64,000 nucleotides of DNA from Clostridiales bacterium. Its GTDB lineage: Bacteria; Bacillota; Clostridia; Lachnospirales; Lachnospiraceae. The DNA is taken from contig JAHYZV010000004.1 of the NCBI GenBank assembly GCA_019424245.1, positions 62,001 to 126,000 on the forward strand, in the 5' to 3' direction. Below are positions 37,134-46,273 of the stretch, in pieces. Both the position numbers and the translations under genes were made by a program. The stretch's first letter is position 1. Each line of letters opens with the position of its first letter. Below the pieces are notes generated by a model, which was not told where the DNA came from, did not search any database, and worked only from the letters and a program-made list of their open reading frames with translations.

Positions 37134-38404
37134 TCTACTTCACCTGCCTTAATTATGATTCCACCGCTTGGTAATAAGCCATCCGGATAATCCTCTGCTG
37201 ATGTAACTCCAGATATCGCCGTATTCTTTCCAATCTTAACTCCATCAGGAATAACCGAACATTCCCCAATAGTGACAAGACCAGAATTATATATCTTAGG
37301 GAACTTGACATTCGGTGCTTCTTCGCCTACACCAAGTTCTACATTATCACCTATAACTACTTCTTCTGCTATTATTGACTTGTTAACTATTGTATTCTTT
37401 CCAATAACGGAATTATTCATAATGATGGAATCTCTTACTACGGCACCTTCTTCTATGGTTACACCTGAACCTATAACAGAATTATAGATTCTGCCATATA
37501 CTTCTGTTCCATCGCCTACTATACTCTTTTCAATAAATGTATTATCTGCAACATACTGAGGTGGAATAGTATCTGTTCTTGTATATATCTTCCAGAATTC
37601 TTCATAAAGATTAAATACAGGAATTATATCTATAAGCTCCATATTAGCTTCCCAATATGAACTTAATGTTCCAACATCTTTCCAGTAACTGTTATATTCA
37701 TATGCAAATATTCTCTTGTTGTTATTAAAGCAGTATGGAATTACATGCTTGCCAAAATCACATTCATTCTGGTCTTTAAGCTTTATAAGTGCTTCCTTTA
37801 GCACGCTCCACTTAAATATGTATATACCCATAGATGCAAGATTACTCTTAGGCTCTGCTGGCTTTTCTTCAAATTCAGTTATTCTGTTATCCTCATCCGT
37901 AACAACGATTCCGAATCTGCTGGCTTCCTCAATAGGTACCGGCATAGCTGCTATTGTAATATCAGCATTGTTAGCCTTATGATAATCAAGCATTATCTTA
38001 TAATCCATCTTATATATATGATCACCTGAAAGAATAAGCACATATTCTGGATGATACTGTTCCATATATTCAAGATTCTGATAAATGGCATTGGCAGTTC
38101 CAGTATACCATTCACTGCTTGTACTCTTCTCGTAAGGAGGAAGAACTGTTACACCTCCCACATTACGATCAAGATCCCATGGAATACCAATTCCTATGTG
38201 GGAATTAAGTCTTAATGGCTGATACTGTGTCAGTACACCAACAGTATCAATACCTGAGTTAATACAATTGCTGAGTGGAAAATCGATTATTCTGTATTTT
38301 CCTCCAAACGCAACTGCAGGCTTTGCTACTTTTGCTGTTAAAACTCCAAGTCTACTGCCCTGACCACCGGCTAACAGCATAGCTATCATTTCTTTTTTAA
38401 TCAT
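37130..38404 (-). CDS. glgC: Glucose-1-phosphate adenylyltransferase catalytic subunit
   Basis: This 424-residue enzyme forms ADP-glucose, the glycogen precursor. It has [39 protein letters not shown] (nucleotide loop), [26 protein letters not shown] (metal Asp), [19 protein letters not shown] (glucose-1-phosphate binding) and a beta-helix C-terminus. AGGTGG precedes the ATG. Its promoter is at 38448-38476. It is the first gene of glgC-glgD. Confidence 0.97.
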   Translation of the reverse strand: MIKKEMIAMLLAGGQGSRLGVLTAKVAKPAVAFGGKYRIIDFPLSNCINSGIDTVGVLTQYQPLRLNSHIGIGIPWDLDRNVGGVTVLPPYEKSTSSEWYTGTANAIYQNLEYMEQYHPEYVLILSGDHIYKMDYKIMLDYHKANNADITIAAMPVPIEEASRFGIVVTDEDNRITEFEEKPAEPKSNLASMGIYIFKWSVLKEALIKLKDQNECDFGKHVIPYCFNNNKRIFAYEYNSYWKDVGTLSSYWEANMELIDIIPVFNLYEEFWKIYTRTDTIPPQYVADNTFIEKSIVGDGTEVYGRIYNSVIGSGVTIEEGAVVRDSIIMNNSVIGKNTIVNKSIIAEEVVIGDNVELGVGEEAPNVKFPKIYNSGLVTIGECSVIPDGVKIGKNTAISGVTSAEDYPDGLLPSGGIIIKAGEVE

Positions 38405-38447
38405 GCTACCACCTCTGATGTTTAATTTACTATCTTAAGTTGTATAA

Positions 38448-38476
38448 ATTATATCATATAATTCCGATTAAGTAAA
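38448..38476 (-). promoter_or_regulatory. Predicted promoter of glgC-glgD
   Basis: On the minus strand, TTTACT (38471-38476), 17 bases and TATAAT (38448-38453), with an extended -10 TG one base before it. Confidence 0.75.
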
Positions 38477-38973
38477 AATAATTTTGTCTTTTTTTGGTGA
38501 TTTTTCATACAATTTATTCACCTTTTTATTGTTACATTTTAACATATGTATTTTCAGTTAATTTTACGCTTTATTTTACACAGCACTTATATGCAGTATA
38601 CATTTTATGCGTTCCACATCATTATTATTACAATTATATGATGTCGGGCTCAAAAGCCACCAACCTTGATACCTACGGATTGTTCTGTGCTACGCACTCC
38701 CACGTCTACGCTACGCTTCGGTCCATGCTAAACATCTGCCACTTATTTCTCATAACCATAGTACCCCCTGCATATATAACTTTATGCGTTTTATGTTTGA
38801 AAAATATATGCTTTAGGCATATAATCTCTATGATGACTTTTAAATATCTTACTAAATATTAATATAAGGTAATATGATTCTGGAACATGTATACAAGCCT
38901 GCATAAGCTTTATGTTCTGACATCATGTCATCATCAGTTTATTAACAATAATTTATAGAAAGAGGAATATCAT
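38477..38973. other. Intergenic region upstream of murC
   Basis: It holds dispersed repeat family A copy 3 (38640-38715) and a 13-bp palindrome TGACATCATGTCA (38918-38930) 43 bases before murC. The 122-codon open frame that crosses the repeat has no ribosome site or family resemblance and is not called. Confidence 0.6.
38640..38715 (+). repeat. Dispersed structured repeat, family A copy 3
   Basis: It shares GATGTCGGG, TCAAAAGCC, CTTGATACCTACGGATTGTTC and GTGCTACGCACTCCCAC with copies 1 and 2, then diverges after CCCAC so the outer stem is lost. All three copies point the same way. Confidence 0.7.
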
Positions 38974-40353
38974 ATGTTTAATATTGATTTTAATCATCCG
39001 ATACATGTACATTTCATAGGCATAGGAGGCATAAGCATGAGTGGACTTGCCAGGATTCTTCTTGACAGGCACTTCACTGTCTCAGGTTCTGATGCACACG
39101 AATCAGAGCTTACAGATGAACTTGCAAAGGATGGATGTCTTATATCTTATCCACAGTCAGCAGACAATATCACTGGTGATATTGACCTTGTCGTATACAC
39201 TGCTGCTATCCACCCTGACAACAAAGAACTTAAAGCCGCTATTGCTGCTGGTATTCCTACTATGACAAGAGCAGAACTGCTTGGTCAGATTATGAAGAAC
39301 TATCACACAGCTGTCAATGTAGCTGGTACACATGGAAAAACAACAACGACTTCCATGATTACTGAAATTCTTCTTGCCGCCAACGCTGACCCAACTATAT
39401 CTGTTGGTGGTATATTACACAGTATAGGCGGCAACATAAGAGTTGGAAGTTCAGACATTTTTGTTACAGAAGCATGTGAATACACAAACAGCTTCCTTTC
39501 TTTTAATCCTACGTTAAACATTATACTTAACGTTAAAGCTGACCACCTTGATTTCTTTAAAGACCTTGATGATATACGTCATTCATTTAAGCTCTTTACA
39601 GAAAAGCTTTCATCTGATGGAACCTTAGTTATCAACACAGATATTGATAATTACGAATACTTCTACCAGGATACAGACTGTGAGGTTATCACCTTCGGTT
39701 CTGATCCAGCCAGGTCAATGTACAGTGCTGCCGATATAAATCATGATGAATATGGACGCTGTTCTTACACTCTTCTTATTAATAATAAACCATCAGGAAC
39801 TATAAAGCTTTCTGTTCCTGGCGTACACAATGTATACAATTCGCTTTCTGCAATCGCTGCATGTATTAAGCTTGGTATATCCATGGAAGCTATTCTAAAA
39901 GGTCTTGTGAATTTCACAGGTACTGACAGACGTTTCCAGAAAAAGGGAGTATTTAACGGAATAACAGTTGTAGATGACTATGCACATCATCCAGATGAGA
40001 TAACTGCAACTCTTAATTCTGCAAAAATGTATCCACACAACAGAATATGGTGTGTATTCCAGCCACACACATATTCAAGAACTAAAGCACTTATGCCGGA
40101 TTTTGCCAAAGCGCTTGCTCTTGCAGATAATGTTGTACTTGCCAAAATATATCCTGCTCGCGAAACAGATAATCTGGGAATAAGTTCTGCTAATCTTTGC
40201 AGTCTGATTAAAGCTGAAGGAAAAGAATGTTACTATTACGAATCATTTGAAGAAATTGAAGACTTTTTGAAAAAAAATTGTATCAACGGTGACCTGTTGA
40301 TAACTATGGGGGCTGGTGATGTTTATAAAATCGGGGAAGACCTGTTAAAATAG
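38974..40353 (+). CDS. murC: UDP-N-acetylmuramate-L-alanine ligase
   Basis: This 459-residue cytoplasmic ligase adds the first amino acid of the peptidoglycan stem. Visible are the N-terminal UDP-binding loop HFIGIGGISMSGLARIL, the ATP loop VAGTHGKTTTTSMI (near residue 115), EACEYTNSFLSFNPTLNIILNVKADHLDFF, and GTDRRFQKKG and DDYAHHPDEITATL in the C-terminal domain. Length is normal and AGAGGAA precedes the ATG. It is not in a mur cluster here; replication-loader genes follow after a DnaA-box region. Confidence 0.98.
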   Translation: MFNIDFNHPIHVHFIGIGGISMSGLARILLDRHFTVSGSDAHESELTDELAKDGCLISYPQSADNITGDIDLVVYTAAIHPDNKELKAAIAAGIPTMTRAELLGQIMKNYHTAVNVAGTHGKTTTTSMITEILLAANADPTISVGGILHSIGGNIRVGSSDIFVTEACEYTNSFLSFNPTLNIILNVKADHLDFFKDLDDIRHSFKLFTEKLSSDGTLVINTDIDNYEYFYQDTDCEVITFGSDPARSMYSAADINHDEYGRCSYTLLINNKPSGTIKLSVPGVHNVYNSLSAIAACIKLGISMEAILKGLVNFTGTDRRFQKKGVFNGITVVDDYAHHPDEITATLNSAKMYPHNRIWCVFQPHTYSRTKALMPDFAKALALADNVVLAKIYPARETDNLGISSANLCSLIKAEGKECYYYESFEEIEDFLKKNCINGDLLITMGAGDVYKIGEDLLK

Positions 40354-40388
40354 GCATTTCTCCACTGTATAATATTTTTTCAACAAAG

Positions 40389-40537
40389 TTATCCACATTA
40401 TCCACATTTTTATGTTGTTATACACAATATAAAAGTGTGGATTTTTTTGTTAACAACCTTTAAGTCAAAAATACAGCAAAATACATTATTTATACCACTT
40501 TGTCCACGAGTTATCCACATTATCCACAATATCCACA
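40389..40537 (+). promoter_or_regulatory. Cluster of DnaA boxes
   Basis: TTATCCACA occurs at 40389, 40398, 40511 and 40520, TTATACACA at 40418, and a near match ATATCCACA at 40529, all in the same orientation, several abutting at 9-base spacing. These match the TTATNCACA binding site of the initiator DnaA. They lie just upstream of the promoter for the dnaD/dnaI-like genes. No dnaA or dnaN gene is nearby, so this is more likely a regulatory or titration site than oriC. Confidence 0.75.
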
Positions 40538-40563
40538 ACAATATCCACCTGCTTTTAACACAC

Positions 40564-40592
40564 TTTTCATTTAATTTTCACTATGATATAAT
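40564..40592 (+). promoter_or_regulatory. Predicted promoter of the dnaD-dnaI-like operon
   Basis: TTTTCA (40564-40569), 17 bases and a perfect TATAAT (40587-40592) with an extended -10 TG. It is directly downstream of the DnaA-box cluster. Confidence 0.7.
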
Positions 40593-40665
40593 CTGCACTG
40601 GCAGAATATCTGCCGCTTAATATTATGTTACATCATAGCAATCATTAATCATCAGGAGGATAGAC

Positions 40666-40683
40666 AAGCTATATTTATAGCTT
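40666..40683 (+). promoter_or_regulatory. Hairpin between ribosome site and start codon of the dnaD gene
   Basis: AAGCTATA-TT-TATAGCTT is a perfect 8-bp stem between AGGAGG (40654-40659) and the ATG at 40694. Linear spacing is 34 bases, too long for normal initiation; folding of the hairpin would bring the ribosome site closer. Confidence 0.5.
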
Positions 40684-40693
40684 TTAATATCAT

Positions 40694-41827
40694 ATGGGCA
40701 ATCTTACATTAACTACAAAGAACAATTATGGATACACAGCCATTTCCAATATATTTATAAGCAGCTTTGTACCTGAAGCCAATGGCGAATTCGTAAAGGT
40801 ATATCTTTATCTTTTACACCTTATAAGCACTGGCAATTCCAATATAAGTATCTCTTTACTTGCAGATACCTTTAACCAGACTGAGGCCGATATTATGAGA
40901 GCACTCAGATACTGGGACAAGCTCAATGTCATATCATTAACATTTGCCGGTAACAACGACAGCCTGTCCAACATAACCATCAATGACTTCAGCTCTGACA
41001 ACAGTGCCGCCAGCACTACTAAAGCTGATTTTAACAATACCACATTTCCTGAAACTGCCAAGCTGGCATCCTCAGCAGCTATAGCACCAACAGTGCCTGC
41101 TGCACCTTCATATAACATATCAGAAGGTCCAAAACATGTCGAACCTTCCAGCATGCAATATTCTGCGGAAAAAATAAGCGAGCTTAACTCCGATGAGAAC
41201 TTTTCTATGCTGCTTTATGTTATAGAATCATACCTTGGACGTCCACTGTCTATTAAAGAAACCAATGCAATAGTATACTTTTATGATTCACTTGACTTTT
41301 CTATCGAACTTATAGATTATCTTTTTGAATATTGTGTAGAACACAACAAGAAAAGCATTAACTACATTGAAAAGGTTGCTCTTGCGTGGGCCGATAAAGG
41401 TATACATACTGTTACAGAAGCAAAGGAAGAAGTATCTAACCATACCGACTCTGTTTACCAGATTATGAAAGCCTTCGGAATCTCTAACAGAGATCCTGGA
41501 CAGCATGAACGTGCCATGATATCTAAGTGGGCTGATACTTACTGCTTTGACACTGATATAATTATAGAGGCCTGCAACAGAACAATCAAAGCCATACACC
41601 AGCCAAGCTTTGAATATGCTGATACTATTCTTTCAAAGTGGAAAAGCTCAAACATCACAACTATGGCAGACATCAAAAAGGATGATGCAGCATATGCAGC
41701 AAGCAGCAACAGCAAAACCAGATATCAGAGTTCTGCCAAAACCGGTTCAACAAAATTCAACAATTTCCAGCAGCGTGATAAGAAATCTGATGACTGGTAC
41801 AACTCTTTACTTAGCAATAACAATTAA
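40694..41827 (+). CDS. DnaD-domain replication protein
   Basis: This 377-residue protein has an N-terminal winged-helix-like region (about 1-95, FVKVYLYLLHLISTGNSNISISLLADTF, MRALRYWDKLNVI). A Ser/Ala/Pro-rich linker follows, then two DnaD/DnaB_2 domains: about 170-250 (MLLYVIESYLGRPLSIKETNAIVYFYDSLDF) and about 255-335 (IMKAFGISNRDPGQHERAMISKWAD). Family members help load the replicative helicase at DnaA-opened DNA. The partner helicase loader is encoded 87 bases downstream. The upstream DnaA boxes suggest control by DnaA. Confidence 0.9.
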   Translation: MGNLTLTTKNNYGYTAISNIFISSFVPEANGEFVKVYLYLLHLISTGNSNISISLLADTFNQTEADIMRALRYWDKLNVISLTFAGNNDSLSNITINDFSSDNSAASTTKADFNNTTFPETAKLASSAAIAPTVPAAPSYNISEGPKHVEPSSMQYSAEKISELNSDENFSMLLYVIESYLGRPLSIKETNAIVYFYDSLDFSIELIDYLFEYCVEHNKKSINYIEKVALAWADKGIHTVTEAKEEVSNHTDSVYQIMKAFGISNRDPGQHERAMISKWADTYCFDTDIIIEACNRTIKAIHQPSFEYADTILSKWKSSNITTMADIKKDDAAYAASSNSKTRYQSSAKTGSTKFNNFQQRDKKSDDWYNSLLSNNN

Positions 41828-41914
41828 CCTGTCAGCATAGCTTATGTTTTACAGCTTACCGATATTATCAGATTCAACTTATCAATATATTTAATTATAT
41901 GAAAAGGAGTAGTT

Positions 41915-42913
41915 ATGTCACTTACTAACACACAATATGCAGCTGTTATGCGTATGTACGATGATATTCATACACACAATGCAGCCATACAGAACGAGCG
42001 CTACAAAGAAGTAACAAGTCTTTGTCCACAATATCAGACAATCGAAGATGAGATAATCTCCCTTTCTATGCAGGAAGCTGCCAAACGTATCGGAAATGAC
42101 TCATCTGACACGAATACTGATGAGTTCAATGAACGCCTGCAGTCCCTTATTAAACAAAAAGCTGTACTCCTTGCTTCTATAGGCAAGCCATCTGATTATC
42201 TTGACAATATTTATACATGCAAAAAATGTCAGGATACAGGATATATCAACGGCACCAGATGTTCATGCTTTAAGAAAAAAGCTATTGACCTTATATATCA
42301 TGATTCCAATCTAAAGAACATCACTGCCAACGAAAACTTTTCAACATTTTCCTTTGACTGGTATGACAAAACAACTATTGATTCTGCAACAGGACTCACA
42401 CCATACAATAATATTCACAAGGTATTTGATGTATGCCAGTCTTTTGTAAAAACTTTTGATACTAACTTTTCAAACCTTTTATTATTAGGAGAAACCGGTG
42501 TAGGAAAAACTTTCCTTTCCAACTGCATAGCCAAGGAACTGCTAGACAGCTATCACAGCGTTATATACCTCACTGCCATAGAGCTGTTCAAATGCTTTGA
42601 AAACAGTGACTTCAGCAAAGGCGAAGATGTGGAATATCAGGATGTCAGCTACTTTATTGACTGTGATCTTCTTATAATTGATGACCTTGGAACAGAAAGC
42701 TACAACTCTTATACCATTTCCAAGCTGTTTTATGTCATAAACGAAAGAATACTTAGAAGAAAGAGTGTTATTATATCAACTAATCTTTCTATGCCCCAGT
42801 TAGAGAATACATATTCAGAACGTATATTCTCAAGACTTATCAGTGCATATACAATACTCCGCTTATTCTGTGAAGATATAAGGGTACAAAAGGCTACAAA
42901 AGGAAAACATTAA
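41915..42913 (+). CDS. DnaC/DnaI-like helicase loader ATPase
   Basis: This 332-residue AAA+ protein has an N-terminal region with a probable zinc site (YTCKKCQDTGYINGTRCSCF, about 97-116). The ATPase follows: Walker A LLLGETGVGKTFLSNCIAKE (about 189-208), Walker B CDLLIIDDLGTES and sensor region SVIISTNLSMPQLENTYSERIFSRL with the arginine finger. The family loads the replicative helicase. AAAAGGAG precedes the ATG at 41915. It forms an operon with the DnaD gene. Confidence 0.93.
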   Translation: MSLTNTQYAAVMRMYDDIHTHNAAIQNERYKEVTSLCPQYQTIEDEIISLSMQEAAKRIGNDSSDTNTDEFNERLQSLIKQKAVLLASIGKPSDYLDNIYTCKKCQDTGYINGTRCSCFKKKAIDLIYHDSNLKNITANENFSTFSFDWYDKTTIDSATGLTPYNNIHKVFDVCQSFVKTFDTNFSNLLLLGETGVGKTFLSNCIAKELLDSYHSVIYLTAIELFKCFENSDFSKGEDVEYQDVSYFIDCDLLIIDDLGTESYNSYTISKLFYVINERILRRKSVIISTNLSMPQLENTYSERIFSRLISAYTILRLFCEDIRVQKATKGKH

Positions 42914-42957
42914 TTTTAAAAAATGTCAAATATAATCTTAAAAAATGCCAAATATAA

Positions 42958-42986
42958 TTGACTTCTATAATATTTATGATTATAGT
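42958..42986 (+). promoter_or_regulatory. Predicted sigma-A promoter of prs
   Basis: TTGACT (42958-42963), a 17-base spacer and TATAGT (42981-42986). Just upstream a ~23-base AT-rich segment (TTAAAAAATGYCAAATATAAT, 42914-42958) is present twice in tandem, possibly an UP-like element. Confidence 0.7.
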
Positions 42987-43083
42987 TAATTATGTATGTG
43001 TATTTAGAATTTAATTCACTGGAAAGTATGAATTAGATTCTTTATATAATAAATATTTTATCTATACAATGGAGGATAATACA

Positions 43084-44265
43084 ATGCCACGAGACGAACG
43101 TCATACTGCAACAATTCCATACGGAACACTCGGAATCATTCCTTTAAAGAGCTGCTCTGCTATGGGCGAAAAGGTTGATGAATACCTTGTAAACTGGAGA
43201 GAACAAAGAGAACACGAGAATCAGTCTAATCTTGCATTTAGCGGATATAAAAGAGACAGCTATGTTGTAAGTGCCAGCACACCTAGATTCGGTTCAGGTG
43301 AAGGTAAAGGCGTCCTTAACGATTCTGTCCGTGGTTATGACTTATATATTATGGTAGATGTATGTAACTACAGCATCGAATATTCACTTTGCGGTAACAC
43401 TAACCATATGTCACCTGATGACCACTACGCAGATCTTAAAAGAGTAATCGCTGCAGCCGGCGGAAAAGCAAGAAGAATCAATGTTATTATGCCATTCCTT
43501 TATGAAAGCAGACAGCATAAGAGATCTGGAAGAGAATCCCTTGACTGTTCTCTTATGCTTCAGGAGCTTACAGCTATGGGTGTTGAGAATATCATCACTT
43601 TTGATGCACATGATCCACGAGTACACAACTCTATTCCACTTAAGGGATTCGAGTCTGTATCATGCACATATCAGTTTATTAAGTACCTTTTACTTGGCGT
43701 AGATGATCTTCATATCGACAGCGAACATATGATGGTAATAAGCCCTGATGAGGGTGGTATGGGACGTGCTGTATACTTTGCCAATGTACTTGGTCTTGAT
43801 ATGGGTATGTTCTATAAGAGAAGAGATTATACTAAGATTGTTAACGGACGTAACCCTATCGTTGCCCACGAATTCCTTGGTACTAACGTAGAGGGCAAGG
43901 ATGTTATCATTATCGACGATATGATATCTTCTGGTGAAAGTATGATAGATGTTGCTTCTGAGTTGAAGAAGAGAGGTGCAAGCAGAGTATTCTGTGCAAC
44001 TACATTTGGTCTTTTCACTAACGGCTTTGATAAGTTCGATGAAGCTTACGAAAAAGGTATTATCGATAAGATTCTTACTACTAACCTTGTTTACCAGCCA
44101 GCAGAGCTTCTTTCTAAGCCTTGGTATATCAACGTAGACATGAGTAAATACATGGCTCTTCTTATTGATACACTTAACCATGATTCTTCAATCAGTGATC
44201 TTCTTAATCCTGTTGACAGAATCCAGAAGAGAGTTAAAGAGTATAACGAAAGATATGCTAAGTAA
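43084..44265 (+). CDS. prs: Ribose-phosphate pyrophosphokinase (long form)
   Basis: This 393-residue enzyme makes PRPP from ribose-5-phosphate and ATP for nucleotides, His and Trp. Visible are INVIMPFLYESRQHKRSGRESLDCSLMLQEL (ATP and ribose-5-phosphate region), ITFDAHDPRVHNSIPL (metal-binding His/Asp) and the PRPP loop DVIIIDDMISSGESMIDVA. It is about 75 residues longer than the ~315-residue standard form, mostly at the N-terminus and between strands. The ATG at 43084 is chosen: the upstream ATG at 43069 overlaps the GGAGG that serves 43084. Confidence 0.95.
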   Translation: MPRDERHTATIPYGTLGIIPLKSCSAMGEKVDEYLVNWREQREHENQSNLAFSGYKRDSYVVSASTPRFGSGEGKGVLNDSVRGYDLYIMVDVCNYSIEYSLCGNTNHMSPDDHYADLKRVIAAAGGKARRINVIMPFLYESRQHKRSGRESLDCSLMLQELTAMGVENIITFDAHDPRVHNSIPLKGFESVSCTYQFIKYLLLGVDDLHIDSEHMMVISPDEGGMGRAVYFANVLGLDMGMFYKRRDYTKIVNGRNPIVAHEFLGTNVEGKDVIIIDDMISSGESMIDVASELKKRGASRVFCATTFGLFTNGFDKFDEAYEKGIIDKILTTNLVYQPAELLSKPWYINVDMSKYMALLIDTLNHDSSISDLLNPVDRIQKRVKEYNERYAK

Positions 44266-44303
44266 TAGATGACCATAAGGTCTTAGCATTTATATATATA
44301 ACA

Positions 44304-44368
44304 GGGAATATTTATCAGTATAATGTATGGCGGCGGCTATATAATGTATTGGTAGCTATTCCCTTTTT
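44304..44368 (+). terminator. Probable prs terminator
   Basis: GGGAATA and TATTCCC enclose a 46-base loop, followed by TTTTT, 38 bases after the prs stop codon. Confidence 0.55.
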
Positions 44369-44487
44369 ATTGCAGCTTACATCTTATGATGATAAGGTAC
44401 TGAATGTAATTAATATTTAATGTAATAATACAACCATTCATAACTAATAATAAATAAAGCCTTTCTGCAGCAATGCAACAAATAAAA

Positions 44488-44531
44488 AACGGTTACTATA
44501 TTATCGCTATGTAATATAGTAACCGTTATTT
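44488..44531. terminator. Bidirectional terminator
   Basis: A perfect 16-bp inverted repeat with an 8-base loop, six A before and TATTTT after, lies between prs and the convergent Rpn locus. Confidence 0.8.
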
Positions 44532-44964
44532 TAAGTTATTCAATTGTTTTTCCTCCAAATCATTATTCTTTTAATTAACTATTCTACAATGAATATAATT
44601 ATTCATAATGCTTGGTATGTGTCATATTTCCATTGGACTATACCTTCCTTTCTCACTCAATTCCTTACATCTATATTAACATTCTTAATGAATGGTTTCG
44701 ATATATAATCTATCTATTAATATATTGTCTTATGAACTTGTCTCTTTTAATATAGTTAATATATATCTTTTATATCGATTATTAATATGTTTAAGGTCTT
44801 GTTTGTTTGTAATTGTATATTAACATGCACTTGTTGATTTGTCAACTCTTTTTTAGATTATTTTTTATTATTTTTAAACTTGTCATTCAGTTGTTTGATA
44901 GTAATGCGAATTGTTTGAATTGTGTCAATATTGCAGTATATTGTATACGCTATTATGATGATTG

Positions 44965-45588
44965 TACAATATTAAACCCTCATATATTGAACTCCCTATA
45001 CAGCCTTTCTCTTTCACTTTCATCTGTCACCTTCGCTATATCTTCCACTCTGCCTCTTTTCTTTAGTTCCACTACTAGCCTTGCTAATTTCTCCTCTCCT
45101 TTTATCTTTCCTCTTGCTTCTCCTCTTGCCTCTCCTCTTGCTTCCCCTATCGCTTCTCCTTCCTCATAGCTCTGCTTTTTCACGCCATCTATATATGCCT
45201 TTTCATCAAATTCTGTTAGCAACATATCTGTCACCTCCGCCATATTTTTACTAAGGATATCCTTTAGTACATTATCGCGTATTGTATGCACACATCCAGA
45301 TGTGTACAATATTAAACTCTCATATATTGAATTCCCTATACAGTCTTTCTCTTTCACCTTCATCCGTCAGCTTTGCTATATCCTCCACTCTGCCTCTTTT
45401 CTTTAGCTCCACTACTAACCTTGCTAGTTTATCCTCTCCTCTTGCCTTTCCACTTGCCTCTCCTTCCTCATAGCTCTGTTTTTTCACGCCCTCTATATAC
45501 GCCTTTTCATCAAACTCTGTCAGTAACATATCGGTCACCTCCGCCATATTTTTACTAAGGATATCCTTTAGTACATTATCGCGTATTG
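44965..45588. repeat. Tandem duplication of the 3' end of the Rpn gene
   Basis: The segments 44965-45285 and 45303-45587 are homologous over their whole length (start TGTACAATATTAAA, end CATTATCGCGTATTG) with scattered substitutions. The first has extra copies of a GEARGEARGEARG-coding repeat. The duplication copied the tail of the intact gene, including an internal ribosome site. Confidence 0.85.
44980..45225 (-). CDS. Free-standing Rpn C-terminal protein (RpnS-like)
   Basis: This 81-residue ORF starts at ATG 45225, eight bases after a perfect GGAGG (GGAGGTGACAGATATG). It reads MLLTEFDEKAYIDGVKKQSY, then a GEARGEARGEARG low-complexity stretch, and ends ERERLYREFNI. It duplicates the C-terminal tail of the intact Rpn gene next to it but lacks the nuclease domain. 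In characterised enteric rpn genes a short protein made from an internal start inhibits the full nuclease, so this could be an extra antitoxin copy (inference). Alternatively it is a decaying duplication; the frame is intact and diverged mainly in the repeat. Confidence 0.6.
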   Translation of the reverse strand: MLLTEFDEKAYIDGVKKQSYEEGEAIGEARGEARGEARGKIKGEEKLARLVVELKKRGRVEDIAKVTDESERERLYREFNI

Positions 45589-46273
45589 CTTCATCAATTG
45601 CAAGTGCTACTGCCTCTGCAAATATTTCTTTCTTATTAACTGACTTCATTTCTTTCTTATATTTCTCCGTCAACATATCGCTTTTCACTCTTACAAGTGC
45701 AATAAATTTGGAATACTCCATCAGCTTCTGGCACTTTTCCATCAGCTCCTGATTACACCCATAGTTAATATTAAGTAGTTGTACAGTTACTTCTACGCTA
45801 GGTTTATTAGCTTCTTCTACTACTATACCTGTCCGTGCTTCCCCCTCAGGCACCTGCACAAATGAATCTGACAATCTTAATTCCTGTTCCTCTGGTTCGC
45901 CCTCCGTTCCATTATAAAAAACAACATATCTTGGAAATGGTAATTTCACAAGCCGCTCATTATATATAAGCAGATTATTCTGCTCTATGTAGCCCTTATA
46001 CAGCTCAGCAAAATATATAAGACCTCTTACAGGCATATTGGGATTAACGCTGCTTTGATGCTCATAGAGATTCAATTCGCTGTTTATAATAAACGAAATG
46101 TCATTCTTATAGCCTATATACATTGCATCCTCAATCGTATTAATAGTAATAAGACTTTCGTCTGTGTGGCTTGTATTATTTAATGCATTATAAAGACTAA
46201 GTAAATCCTTCTTATTATTAAAAACCTTCCTGAACAATGTATCCTTGAACTTTCTGTTTATCTTTAAATCCAT
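45320..46273 (-). CDS. Rpn-family recombination-promoting nuclease / putative transposase
   Basis: This full-length 317-residue protein has an N-terminal PD-(D/E)XK-like region: NRKFKDTLFRKVFNNKKDLLSLYNAL at 6-31, then INTIEDAMYIGYKNDISFIINSELNLYEHQSSVNPNMPVRGLIY with the acidic catalytic residues. The middle helical domain is followed by a tail with a (G)EA-rich segment and KLARLVVELKKRGRVEDIA. GGAGG precedes the ATG at 46273. An internal ATG at codon 249 (45529) has a perfect GGAGG eight bases before it and would make a 69-residue tail protein. Enteric Rpn proteins are phage-defence nucleases restrained by such internal products. Confidence 0.85.
   Translation of the reverse strand: MDLKINRKFKDTLFRKVFNNKKDLLSLYNALNNTSHTDESLITINTIEDAMYIGYKNDISFIINSELNLYEHQSSVNPNMPVRGLIYFAELYKGYIEQNNLLIYNERLVKLPFPRYVVFYNGTEGEPEEQELRLSDSFVQVPEGEARTGIVVEEANKPSVEVTVQLLNINYGCNQELMEKCQKLMEYSKFIALVRVKSDMLTEKYKKEMKSVNKKEIFAEAVALAIDEAIRDNVLKDILSKNMAEVTDMLLTEFDEKAYIEGVKKQSYEEGEASGKARGEDKLARLVVELKKRGRVEDIAKLTDEGERERLYREFNI

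Larger units (their letters stand above)
44266..44979. other. AT-rich intergenic region with two hairpins
   Basis: A long-loop hairpin at 44304-44368 (GGGAATA/TATTCCC then TTTTT) probably ends prs. A perfect 16-bp stem at 44488-44527 (AACGGTTACTATATTA and complement) flanked by A and T runs can stop transcription from either side. The remaining ~450 bases are AT-rich, with no gene seen. Confidence 0.65.

Noticed and set aside
38494..38862. 122-codon plus-strand frame upstream of murC
   Set aside because: It has no ribosome site and crosses a dispersed repeat that is non-coding in its other copies.
40389..40537. Chromosomal replication origin
   Set aside because: DnaA boxes are dense, but dnaA, dnaN and rpmH are not nearby and no AT-rich 13-mer array is evident, so oriC is not claimed.
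45226..45363. Extended start of the tail ORF, reading MKVKEKDCIGN
   Set aside because: This part is read from the end of the upstream Rpn copy in the wrong frame; the internal ATG at 45225 has the real ribosome site.
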